A stretch of 64,000 nucleotides of DNA from Brevibacterium epidermidis NBRC 14811 (GTDB lineage Bacteria > Actinomycetota > Actinomycetes > Actinomycetales > Brevibacteriaceae), in NCBI RefSeq assembly GCF_001570805.1, contig NZ_BCSJ01000006.1, forward strand, positions 1-64,000, written 5' to 3'. Position numbers and translations under genes: made by a program. Of this stretch, positions 33,762 through 41,642 are shown one piece after another; position 1 is the stretch's first letter; each line of letters begins with the position of its first letter. Under the pieces are notes generated by a model, which did no database searches, had not been told where the DNA came from, and saw only the letters and a list, made by a program, of their open reading frames with translations.

Positions 33762-36722
33762 GTGTCAACTTTCCTCTACGCCCTGGGCCGTCGTGCGTAT
33801 CGGACCCCGTGGCGATTCATCGCCGCGTGGCTTCTGATCTTCGTACTCATCGGTGCCGGAGTCGCAGCCTTCTCCAAGGACTTCGACAACGACTTCACGC
33901 TCCCGGGCTCGGAGGCGCAGACCGCTCTCGACTCGATGAAGTCGACGTTCCCCGAAGCCGCCGGTGTCTCCGCCTCGGTGATCGTCGTCGCCGATGACGG
34001 CGATTCGGTCGAGGACGAGAAGTACAAGGACGCGATCGAAGACGAGATCGATCGCATCGAGGACCTCCCTCACGTCGACACGGTGACCTCTCCATACTCC
34101 GACCTCGTCGAGGGCGCCATCAGCAAGGACGAGACGGCGGCCATGATCTCCGTCCAGTACGACGGGACTCAGCAGGACGTCGGCGAGGACGCCGGCGACA
34201 ACCTCATCGACGCCCTCGACCCGCTGCGCGACGCCCTGCCCGGAGCGGAGGTCGAAGGCGGCGGTGAGCTCTTCCAGATCACCGGTGTCGAGATCTCCTG
34301 GGTCGAAGGCATCGGCGTCGTCATCGCCTTCATCGTCCTCCTGCTCACCCTCGGCTCCTTCCGCGCCGCAGGCATGCCGCTGATCACCGCACTCATCGGC
34401 GTCGGCATCTCCGTGCTGCTCATCGTCGGCGGCACCGCATTCGCGACGATCAACTCCTCGTCGATTATGCTCGCGCTCATGCTCGGCCTGGCCGTGGGCA
34501 TCGACTACGCGCTCTTCATCGTCTCTCGCTCCCGTGACCTCCTCGCCGAGGGCCACGACCCCATCGAGGCGGCCGGACGTGCCGTCGCGACCGCCGGATC
34601 CGCCGTCGTGTTCGCGGGCATGACCGTGATGATCGCCCTGTTCGGGCTCTCCCTGGCCGGAATCCCCTTCCTCACGATCATGGGCATCGGCGCTTCGGGC
34701 TCCGTCGCCGTGGCCGTGATGATCTCCCTGACGATGGTCCCGGCCCTGCTGGGACTCGTGAAGGCCAAGATCACGCCGAAGCCGACGAAGCGCTACCGGA
34801 AGGCCTTCGCCGCGGCCGCTCAGCGGGCGACGGACGGTACGGCCGCCTCGGCGGATGGAACATCGACCAGCGCCGAGGCGGGCGTTGGTTCCGCGACCAC
34901 CGCCTCCGAGGTGACCGACCCAGAAATGCGGGAGAAGATCGCCGACGAGGCGCGCGCCGAAGGCGGCGACCCGTACCCGCCGACGATCATGAACAAGTTC
35001 TTCGCCGGGTGGCTGAAGGCCGTCACGAAGATCCCGCTGCTGACGATCGTCGTCATCGTCGGCGGACTCGCGCTCTTCGCGATCCCCGCAACCCAGCTCC
35101 AGCTGTCCCTGCCCACCGCAGGTGACCAGGAGCAGGGCACCCCGGCGCGGGCGACCTACGACCTCATCGACGAACACTTCGGGCCCGGCTACAACGGACC
35201 CCTGGTCATGACCAGCCAGATCGTGACCAGTGACGACCCGCTCGGAGACGTCGAGGAGATCGAGAAGCGCATCGAGAAGGTCGACGGCGTCGAACAGGTC
35301 ATCATGGCCACCCCGAACCGGGACGCGACCGTCGGTCTGTTCCAGATCATTCCGACCACTGCCTCCGACGATCCTGCGACTCTCGACACGGTCGATCGGC
35401 TGCGGGACCTGAGTAAGGAGATCGAAGACGACTTCGACTTCGACACCGCCGTCACCGGTGCCACTGCGATTCAGATCGACGTCTCCGACCAGCTCGGCAA
35501 GGCTCTGCTGCCCTTCGGCATCTTCGTCGTCGGACTCTCTATCATCCTGCTCATGATGGTCTTCCGGTCCGTCGCTGTGCCGATCAAGGCCACAGGCGGC
35601 TTCCTACTGTCCGTGTTCGCTTCCTTCGGTACGGTCGTCCTCGTCTTCCACGACGGACTCTTCGCCGCCCCCTTGGGGATCGATTCGACTGGGCCGGTCA
35701 TCAGCTTCCTGCCGATCATCGTCATGGGCATCCTCTTCGGCCTGGCCATGGACTACGAGGTGTTCCTCGTGTCCGGCATGCGCGAAGCCTATGTCCACGG
35801 GGCCTCGGCCAAGGAGGCCATCCGGGCCGGCTTCGCCTCGTCGGCCCGCGTGGTCTCGGCCGCGGCGATCATCATGTTCTCCGTCTTCGCAGCTTTCGTG
35901 CCCGCCGGTGAACCGATCATCAAATCGATCGCGCTCGCCCTGGCCTCGGGCATCTTCGTCGACGCCTTCCTCGTGCGCATGTCGCTCGTGCCGGCGATCA
36001 TGCAGCTGCTCGGCGACAAGGCCTGGTGGCTGCCGAAGTGGCTCGATAGGATCTTGCCGCGCCTCGACGTCGAAGGCGAAGGCCTCGCCCACGAGGTGGC
36101 CCTGCGCGACTGGCCGGAACCGAACTCGGACTACCGCGTCTACGGTCGCGGAATCGGCGTGTACTCCGGCGATCGCGGCTTCGCCCGTGTCGACATCTCC
36201 CTGCTGCCCGGCCAGATCCTCGTTGCCACCGGCGCCGCCCGCCAGGCCCTCCTGCTGGCTGTCTCCGGCCGCGTCGGACTCACTGCCGGAGAGATGAAGA
36301 TCGGACAGCACGTCCTGCCCGAGCACGCCGGACGGGTCCGTCGCCAGGTTCCCTACCTCGACCTCAGTCGGGGTGAAGCCGACCAGACGATCAGCCCGCG
36401 CGACATCTCGCGGATGGCCGCCTCGGCGCCGGATCTGCTCATCATCGACGGAGCGGAGAAGCTCGCGGACGGCGCACGGGACTCGGCCGGACCGGCACGA
36501 GACCTGCGCGACCTCCTGCCGCAGCTGGTCGCCGAAGGCACCACCGTCATCCTCGGCCTGCCCGACGGAGACGTGACCGGGATCTTCAGCCCCGAAACGA
36601 ACTACTTCCACCTCGACCTCGACGAGGCTCGACCCGATGAGCGAGGCGGAACCGACAGCGAATCCGACGGCGAACACACCCACGCCGTCGACAGCACCAA
36701 CATGGAAGGTGTGCAGTCGTGA
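33762..36722 (+). CDS. MMPL-family exporter fused to a degenerate ABC-ATPase-like domain
   Basis: A 986-residue RND-type membrane protein. Two MMPL halves, each with one helix, an extracytoplasmic domain and a group of about five helices, span residues ~1-760. An Ala/Ser linker at ~346-385 contains two CCGAGGCGG copies. After the last helix, residues ~810-960 resemble an ABC nucleotide-binding domain: LLPGQILVATGAARQALLLAVSG stands where Walker A should be but lacks the GKS/T, while LLIIDGAE resembles Walker B and TTVILG follows. ATP binding is therefore unlikely. GTG at 33762 follows GAGG. It overlaps the next gene (GTGA). Probable lipid or drug exporter under TetR control. Confidence 0.8.
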   Translation: MSTFLYALGRRAYRTPWRFIAAWLLIFVLIGAGVAAFSKDFDNDFTLPGSEAQTALDSMKSTFPEAAGVSASVIVVADDGDSVEDEKYKDAIEDEIDRIEDLPHVDTVTSPYSDLVEGAISKDETAAMISVQYDGTQQDVGEDAGDNLIDALDPLRDALPGAEVEGGGELFQITGVEISWVEGIGVVIAFIVLLLTLGSFRAAGMPLITALIGVGISVLLIVGGTAFATINSSSIMLALMLGLAVGIDYALFIVSRSRDLLAEGHDPIEAAGRAVATAGSAVVFAGMTVMIALFGLSLAGIPFLTIMGIGASGSVAVAVMISLTMVPALLGLVKAKITPKPTKRYRKAFAAAAQRATDGTAASADGTSTSAEAGVGSATTASEVTDPEMREKIADEARAEGGDPYPPTIMNKFFAGWLKAVTKIPLLTIVVIVGGLALFAIPATQLQLSLPTAGDQEQGTPARATYDLIDEHFGPGYNGPLVMTSQIVTSDDPLGDVEEIEKRIEKVDGVEQVIMATPNRDATVGLFQIIPTTASDDPATLDTVDRLRDLSKEIEDDFDFDTAVTGATAIQIDVSDQLGKALLPFGIFVVGLSIILLMMVFRSVAVPIKATGGFLLSVFASFGTVVLVFHDGLFAAPLGIDSTGPVISFLPIIVMGILFGLAMDYEVFLVSGMREAYVHGASAKEAIRAGFASSARVVSAAAIIMFSVFAAFVPAGEPIIKSIALALASGIFVDAFLVRMSLVPAIMQLLGDKAWWLPKWLDRILPRLDVEGEGLAHEVALRDWPEPNSDYRVYGRGIGVYSGDRGFARVDISLLPGQILVATGAARQALLLAVSGRVGLTAGEMKIGQHVLPEHAGRVRRQVPYLDLSRGEADQTISPRDISRMAASAPDLLIIDGAEKLADGARDSAGPARDLRDLLPQLVAEGTTVILGLPDGDVTGIFSPETNYFHLDLDEARPDERGGTDSESDGEHTHAVDSTNMEGVQS
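34843..34881. repeat. Inverted pair of CGCCGAGGCGG inside the MMPL gene
   Basis: CCGCCTCGG (34843-34851) and CCGAGGCGG (34873-34881) face each other 21 nt apart in codons for an Ala/Ser/Thr-rich cytoplasmic linker between the two MMPL halves. Confidence 0.7.
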
Positions 36723-39115
36723 GACTCGAACGTGCGAACTCGAAGAAGCCGGTGAACTGGCTCTCCCTCCTCGGCCTGGTCCTCATCCCGATCATCGTGG
36801 CGGCCGGATTCATCCTCGCCACGTGGAAGAGCGGCGATCGCCTCGAGACCATCGAAGCGGCCATCGTCAACAACGATGACGGGGCGAAGGTCGACGGCAA
36901 GACCGTGCCGATCGGCCGTCAGCTGACCAGCGGCCTGGTGGGCGAGGACGAGAACAATATCCACTGGGTCATCACCGACGAAGAGGATGCGAAGAACGGG
37001 CTGTCCGACGGCACCTACGCCGCGAAGCTGACGATCCCCGAAGGCTTCTCCCGCGCTGTGACCTCGGTCGATGATGCGAAGTCGGCGACGCAGACGCAGC
37101 TCGACGTCGACGTGTCCGGGACCGCGCCTGCGCTGGATACGCAGATCTCCCGATCCGTCGCCGAGGTGGCGCGGACGACCTTCAACACGAAGATGACGGA
37201 GACCTACCTCGACAACATCTACCTCGGCTTCAACAAGATGGGCGAGCAGATGAAGGACCTCGGTGACGCCGCCGGGGAGCTCGACAAGGGTGCCGAAGGC
37301 CTTAAGGAAGGCACCGGACAGTCGGCTGAGGGTGCTGGCGAACTGTCCAAGGGCATGAAGCAGCTCGGCGACAACGGCGGCGAGCTCAAGTCCGGAGCCA
37401 CGGAGCTGTCGAAGGGTGCCGGTGAACTGTCCAAGGGCGCCTCGCAGATGTCCGGTGGCCTGAACGAACTCGACAAGCAGACAGCGAAGCTGCCGGACAG
37501 CACGCAGAAGCTGGCGGACGGTTCCGGCAAGCTCTCCGACGGTGTCGACGAGTACACGAAGTCCATCGACGAGATCATCAAGGGCTTCGCCGGATCCGGT
37601 GACTCGGGTGAAGGCGGCCTCGGCGAGATCACGAAGGGCGGCGAGGAGCTCGAGAAGGGCGCCGACGGCGTTTCCAAGGGTGCGACCGGACTGTCCGACG
37701 GACTGCACCAGTACCAGGATGGGCTGAAGTCGGGCGCGGACAAGGCCGATCAGCTGGCCGGGACTCAGCCGGATCTTGACGGACTTGTCGCAGCGGGCAT
37801 CATGACCGACGCAGAGGCGAAGCAGGCACGGGGCCAGATGTGTCCGACCGGTACCCCTGACGAGGTCTGCAAGGGCATCGAGCAGGCTTACGCTCAAGGG
37901 CTGCTCAACGGCACGTCGGGCGGTCTCAACCAGGCTGCCGACGGGCTCGATGAGAAGGATGCGGCGACCGGGAAGTCGCTCCTCGGCGGTTCCGATGAAC
38001 TCGCCAAGGGTGCTTCGCAGCTCTCCGACGGTGTGTCCAAGTTCGTCAAGGGACTCGAAGACGGCCTCGGTGAGCTGATGAAGGGCATGGAGGACATCTC
38101 GAAGAACGCTCCGAAGCTGCTCGAGGCTTCGAAGGGACTGCGCGATGGAGCCGCCGGTGTCGCCGACGGCAACCAGCAGCTCGCTGACGGCATGCCGGCC
38201 CTGTCCAAGGGCATCGGGAAGGTCGCCGATGGTTCCTCCGAACTCTCCGACGGTGCCGGTCAGCTCAGTGATGGGCTGAACGAATACAGCACCGGTGTCG
38301 GCAAGTACACCGACGGTGTCTCTGAGGCCGCGACCGGCACCTCCGAACTGGCGGCCGGCCTGGACAAGCTCGATGAGGGCACCGGCAAGTACGCGAAGGG
38401 CGTGGGCAAGTTCGCCGACGGCGTCAAGGACGGCGCGGACGAAGTGCCGTCCTACACGGCTCCGGAACGTGACCGCCTAGCGAAGGTCGCCTCGGCGAAT
38501 ATCGAATCCCCCGACACGGACAGTGTCACGGACGTGCTGGCGGGATCGACGATCGCGCTGCTGATCATGCTCGCCCTGTGGATCGGCGGGCTCGTCACCT
38601 ACACGGTGCTCAAGCCGATCCCGGCGTGGGCCCTGCTCTCGACGAAGTCCTCGCTCGCCGTCTGGGCGCGCGGACTGCTGCCCGGCCTGGTCGTCGGCGT
38701 GCTGCAGGCGCTCGTGCTCTCGATCCTCGCGGTCACCGTGATGGACATCGACGCGATCCAAGGCTTCGACATCGCGGTGCTCACGTTCGTCTCAGCGATC
38801 GTGTTCATGATTCTGAACTTCGCTCTCGTGGCGTGGTTCGGGGGAGTGGGCCGGTTCCTCTCGGTCATCGCCGTCGTGTTGGCCGTGGCCGGTCGGACGA
38901 TCGGGGCGGTGCCGCAGTTCTTCGACTTCGTGGCGCCGATCCTGCCGCTGACCCCGTCGATGAACGGCTTCGCTGCGATCGCCGCGGGCACCACCGGGCA
39001 GGCCGCTGCCTACGGCGGACTGCTGGCCTGGGCGGTCATCGGCATCGTGATGTCGCTGCTGGCCATCGTCCGAGCAAGAACCACGAAGCCCGAAGCTGCC
39101 CTCGAAATGGCCTAA
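36719..39115 (+). CDS. YhgE/Pip-type membrane protein
   Basis: A 798-residue protein with one N-terminal membrane helix (residues ~15-35), a large extracytoplasmic region built from many 10-11-residue repeats of the type ELSKGAxxLxDG (about residues 180-580), and a C-terminal bundle of about five helices (from STIALLIMLALWIGG). This is the YhgE/Pip architecture, related to ABC-2 permeases and to phage-infection proteins. It overlaps the MMPL gene by 4 nt, so the two are co-translated and probably act together in export to or beyond the envelope, under the TetR repressor. Confidence 0.88.
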   Translation: MRLERANSKKPVNWLSLLGLVLIPIIVAAGFILATWKSGDRLETIEAAIVNNDDGAKVDGKTVPIGRQLTSGLVGEDENNIHWVITDEEDAKNGLSDGTYAAKLTIPEGFSRAVTSVDDAKSATQTQLDVDVSGTAPALDTQISRSVAEVARTTFNTKMTETYLDNIYLGFNKMGEQMKDLGDAAGELDKGAEGLKEGTGQSAEGAGELSKGMKQLGDNGGELKSGATELSKGAGELSKGASQMSGGLNELDKQTAKLPDSTQKLADGSGKLSDGVDEYTKSIDEIIKGFAGSGDSGEGGLGEITKGGEELEKGADGVSKGATGLSDGLHQYQDGLKSGADKADQLAGTQPDLDGLVAAGIMTDAEAKQARGQMCPTGTPDEVCKGIEQAYAQGLLNGTSGGLNQAADGLDEKDAATGKSLLGGSDELAKGASQLSDGVSKFVKGLEDGLGELMKGMEDISKNAPKLLEASKGLRDGAAGVADGNQQLADGMPALSKGIGKVADGSSELSDGAGQLSDGLNEYSTGVGKYTDGVSEAATGTSELAAGLDKLDEGTGKYAKGVGKFADGVKDGADEVPSYTAPERDRLAKVASANIESPDTDSVTDVLAGSTIALLIMLALWIGGLVTYTVLKPIPAWALLSTKSSLAVWARGLLPGLVVGVLQALVLSILAVTVMDIDAIQGFDIAVLTFVSAIVFMILNFALVAWFGGVGRFLSVIAVVLAVAGRTIGAVPQFFDFVAPILPLTPSMNGFAAIAAGTTGQAAAYGGLLAWAVIGIVMSLLAIVRARTTKPEAALEMA

Positions 39116-39255
39116 GCGCCAGGCCGCGCCGCGCCCCGGGGCCTAGGGCGCCTAGGACCCGCACCGCGACCTGGCGGTTACGCCCTAGCGCGGTGTGCCC
39201 CTTGGGGTGTCGCGCCCCGGCGTCCGCGCTCTAGGGGGCCGCGCCAGAGGCGTTT

Positions 39256-39327
39256 GCGAACAGCCCGGTTTGAGGTGAATAGCCCCAGTTTGAAACAGGG
39301 CTGCTCACCTCAAACCGGGCTGTTCGC
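39256..39327. terminator. Very long hairpin, bidirectional terminator
   Basis: A perfect 23-bp inverted repeat (arms 39256-39278 and 39305-39327; core CAGCCCGGTTTGAGGTGA) with a 26-nt centre that itself contains GCCC/GGGC. It separates the Pip gene from the convergent FAD protein gene. The preceding 140 nt (39116-39255) hold no gene and are very GC-rich. Confidence 0.88.
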
Positions 39328-39371
39328 GTTCAGCGCGCGGCATCTGGAGCCGGGCGCGAGTCCGCGGGGCT

Positions 39372-41642
39372 TCAGAGGAGGTCGAGGATCGCCTCGGCGG
39401 CGGCGTGTGAGTCGTTGAGTGTGGCCGCATCGGTGTTCGGGTTCGCGGCGATCGCAAGGCCCCACTGCTTCGACGACAGCTGGATTGACAGTGCGAATCG
39501 GCGCGGGTGGACGTTGCCCTCAACGTCGATGGTGCGATAGGGCCGAGGCGTGAGAGCGAGTCCGTTGAGGAACTTCTCCCGACCGTCGTCCAAGGTCAGA
39601 CGTGCCGCGGTGAGCTGACCGCGTTCGAGCATTCCGTACAGCAACACGTCCGCAGCACGCGAGACGGAGTTCGTAGGGGACGCGGCATCGATGACGACGC
39701 TGCCGGTGATCTCGCCGGCGGCCTGCGCGGAGGTCACCGTGAAGATCTCCGGTCGCGGTCCTTGTGCTTGCGCGTCGGCGCCGACCGCATCCGTTTGTGC
39801 CCGGGACACCGGCTCGGCACCGAGCGCATCCGCTCGCGCCCCGGCCACTGCTTCGTCGTCGTTCGCATTCGCTTCGAGGGCGGCCCGGTTCTCTTCGATG
39901 CGCATGTCGGGGCCGATGAAGGACACGATTCCCGCCTCGGCGAGGGCGAGGAGTTCGGCGATCCGCTGCGGGGGAGGCCCGTCGCAGATGCCGGAGACGA
40001 AGCCCTCGAACCAGCCGAGGATCTCCATGTCGATGCTCACGCGGTCGATGTGACCGGCGACGATGAGCTCCTTGAGCAGCAGCCGGGACTGCCACAGTAC
40101 GGTGAAGAGCGCCTTCTCCGGGCTGCCGGTCGGGCCCGCCAGGGAGCTGCGCAGATCGGTGCGCAGGAAGTCGAGCATCCACTCGTGCAGTGATCCGGGC
40201 TCGCCGGGTTCACGGCTGGTGAAGAGCTCCCCTTCGAGTGGGTTGAGCAGGGTGTGCAGGGACATGCGGTCGGCGGGATCGGGCACGAGCGCCTCTTCGA
40301 TCTCCGACCAAGCGAAGGCCTCACGGGTGACGCGGCCTTGTCGGGCCGCCTCCTCGGTGGTCGTGGCACTTGCCCCCACACGAGCAGTCGCGTCGGCACT
40401 GGCCCCGGCACGCGCGGTTACCCCCGCACGAGCCTCGGCCGCACCGGCTTCGCCCGTCGACTGTGGGTGGGTCTCCTGCCAGGTGCGTCGAGTCAGGTGG
40501 CGCGAGACCGCCTCGCCGATGGCTTCGCGCAGCTGGCCAGGGTCATCGGCGAACGCTTCGGGACGGACCTGGGACAGCGTGTGATAGTACGCCAGGCGCA
40601 GGTCAGCGAGGATGAGCGGCCACAGCTGATCATTGAACCGGGCACCGGCCTTGCGTTCCCCATCGAGGTCATCGAGGCCGGCGAGCAACGCGATGTTGTC
40701 CTTCGTGAAGAACCGCAGCGGCCAGTCCCGACGCGGATGCTCGTGACAGATCGGTTTGCTGCGATACGGGATTCCGCGCCGCGAACCCAGCGCCAGTCGC
40801 GGTTCGTCACCACTGGGCACATAGCGCAGCTGGCCGCCGGGTTCGGGGACAAAGCGGCCTCCGCGCTCATGAGTGAACAGGGTCTGCAGGTCGAAGTAGT
40901 TGAGCCCCATGCCACGGACGATGACTCGCTCACCGGGGGCCACCTCGGTGACGGGGGTCTCCGCGGGCAGGCCCTGCGGAAGGTAGAGCCCGCCATTGCG
41001 CTCGGCGAACGCGGCCAAGCGGGCGCGTTCCTCCGGCTGGGCGCTCGGGATGTGGCCGACGGCGAGCACGACAGCGCTGGCGACGATCGTCGTGCCATTC
41101 TGGCAGCGCACGAGCTGTTCGGGGACCGTGGCCCGTGAACCCTCGGCCTCAGGGGTGGGGAGGTCCAAGGTGGGCAGATCGATGACGGATTCGGCCTTCG
41201 TCGGGTGCTCGACGATCTCGATGAAGTCCGGTGCGCTCGCGCGGATCCGTCGGTAGGCGTCGCGGAGGTAGCGGCCGTAGAGGCTGCGGCTGGGGAAGGT
41301 CGAGTGGAGCGGTTCGGTGCCGCCGTTGGCGACGTACCACTCGGCCATGGACGGGCCGGTCGGTGCTTCGTCGGGGCCGAGGAAGGTGCAGCTGGAGTCG
41401 GGGAAGACGGTCTGCTCAGCGATGGTGGTGTTCATCAGCAGAGTCTCGGGCTGGTCGGTGCGCCACACGATGCCCGCGCCGGGCGGGTACGGGTCGATGA
41501 GGTGGATGGTCAGCGCTGTCTCGGCGGCGCCTGCGAAGCGCTTCGCTGCCAGCGCCACGAGCCTTTCCAGAACGGTGAGACCCCGCGGTCCGACACCGAT
41601 GATCGCGACCGCGGGGACAGGAGTCTGTGGAGCCTGGCTCAC
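39372..41642 (-). CDS. FAD/NAD(P)-binding oxidoreductase-like protein
   Basis: A 756-residue protein with an N-terminal dinucleotide-binding motif (VAIIGVGPRGLTVLERL, residues ~12-28) and the IHLIDPYPPGAGIVWRTDQP segment typical of the FAD-NAD(P)-binding family PF13454. AVVLAVGH marks the second Rossmann strand. The reaction is unknown. Two Ala/Arg-rich insertions near residues 400-440 and 600-630 are encoded by imperfect tandem repeats and look like flexible linkers. GTG overlaps the stop of the LCP gene upstream (GTGA), so the two are co-translated. Confidence 0.75.
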   Translation of the reverse strand: MSQAPQTPVPAVAIIGVGPRGLTVLERLVALAAKRFAGAAETALTIHLIDPYPPGAGIVWRTDQPETLLMNTTIAEQTVFPDSSCTFLGPDEAPTGPSMAEWYVANGGTEPLHSTFPSRSLYGRYLRDAYRRIRASAPDFIEIVEHPTKAESVIDLPTLDLPTPEAEGSRATVPEQLVRCQNGTTIVASAVVLAVGHIPSAQPEERARLAAFAERNGGLYLPQGLPAETPVTEVAPGERVIVRGMGLNYFDLQTLFTHERGGRFVPEPGGQLRYVPSGDEPRLALGSRRGIPYRSKPICHEHPRRDWPLRFFTKDNIALLAGLDDLDGERKAGARFNDQLWPLILADLRLAYYHTLSQVRPEAFADDPGQLREAIGEAVSRHLTRRTWQETHPQSTGEAGAAEARAGVTARAGASADATARVGASATTTEEAARQGRVTREAFAWSEIEEALVPDPADRMSLHTLLNPLEGELFTSREPGEPGSLHEWMLDFLRTDLRSSLAGPTGSPEKALFTVLWQSRLLLKELIVAGHIDRVSIDMEILGWFEGFVSGICDGPPPQRIAELLALAEAGIVSFIGPDMRIEENRAALEANANDDEAVAGARADALGAEPVSRAQTDAVGADAQAQGPRPEIFTVTSAQAAGEITGSVVIDAASPTNSVSRAADVLLYGMLERGQLTAARLTLDDGREKFLNGLALTPRPYRTIDVEGNVHPRRFALSIQLSSKQWGLAIAANPNTDAATLNDSHAAAEAILDLL

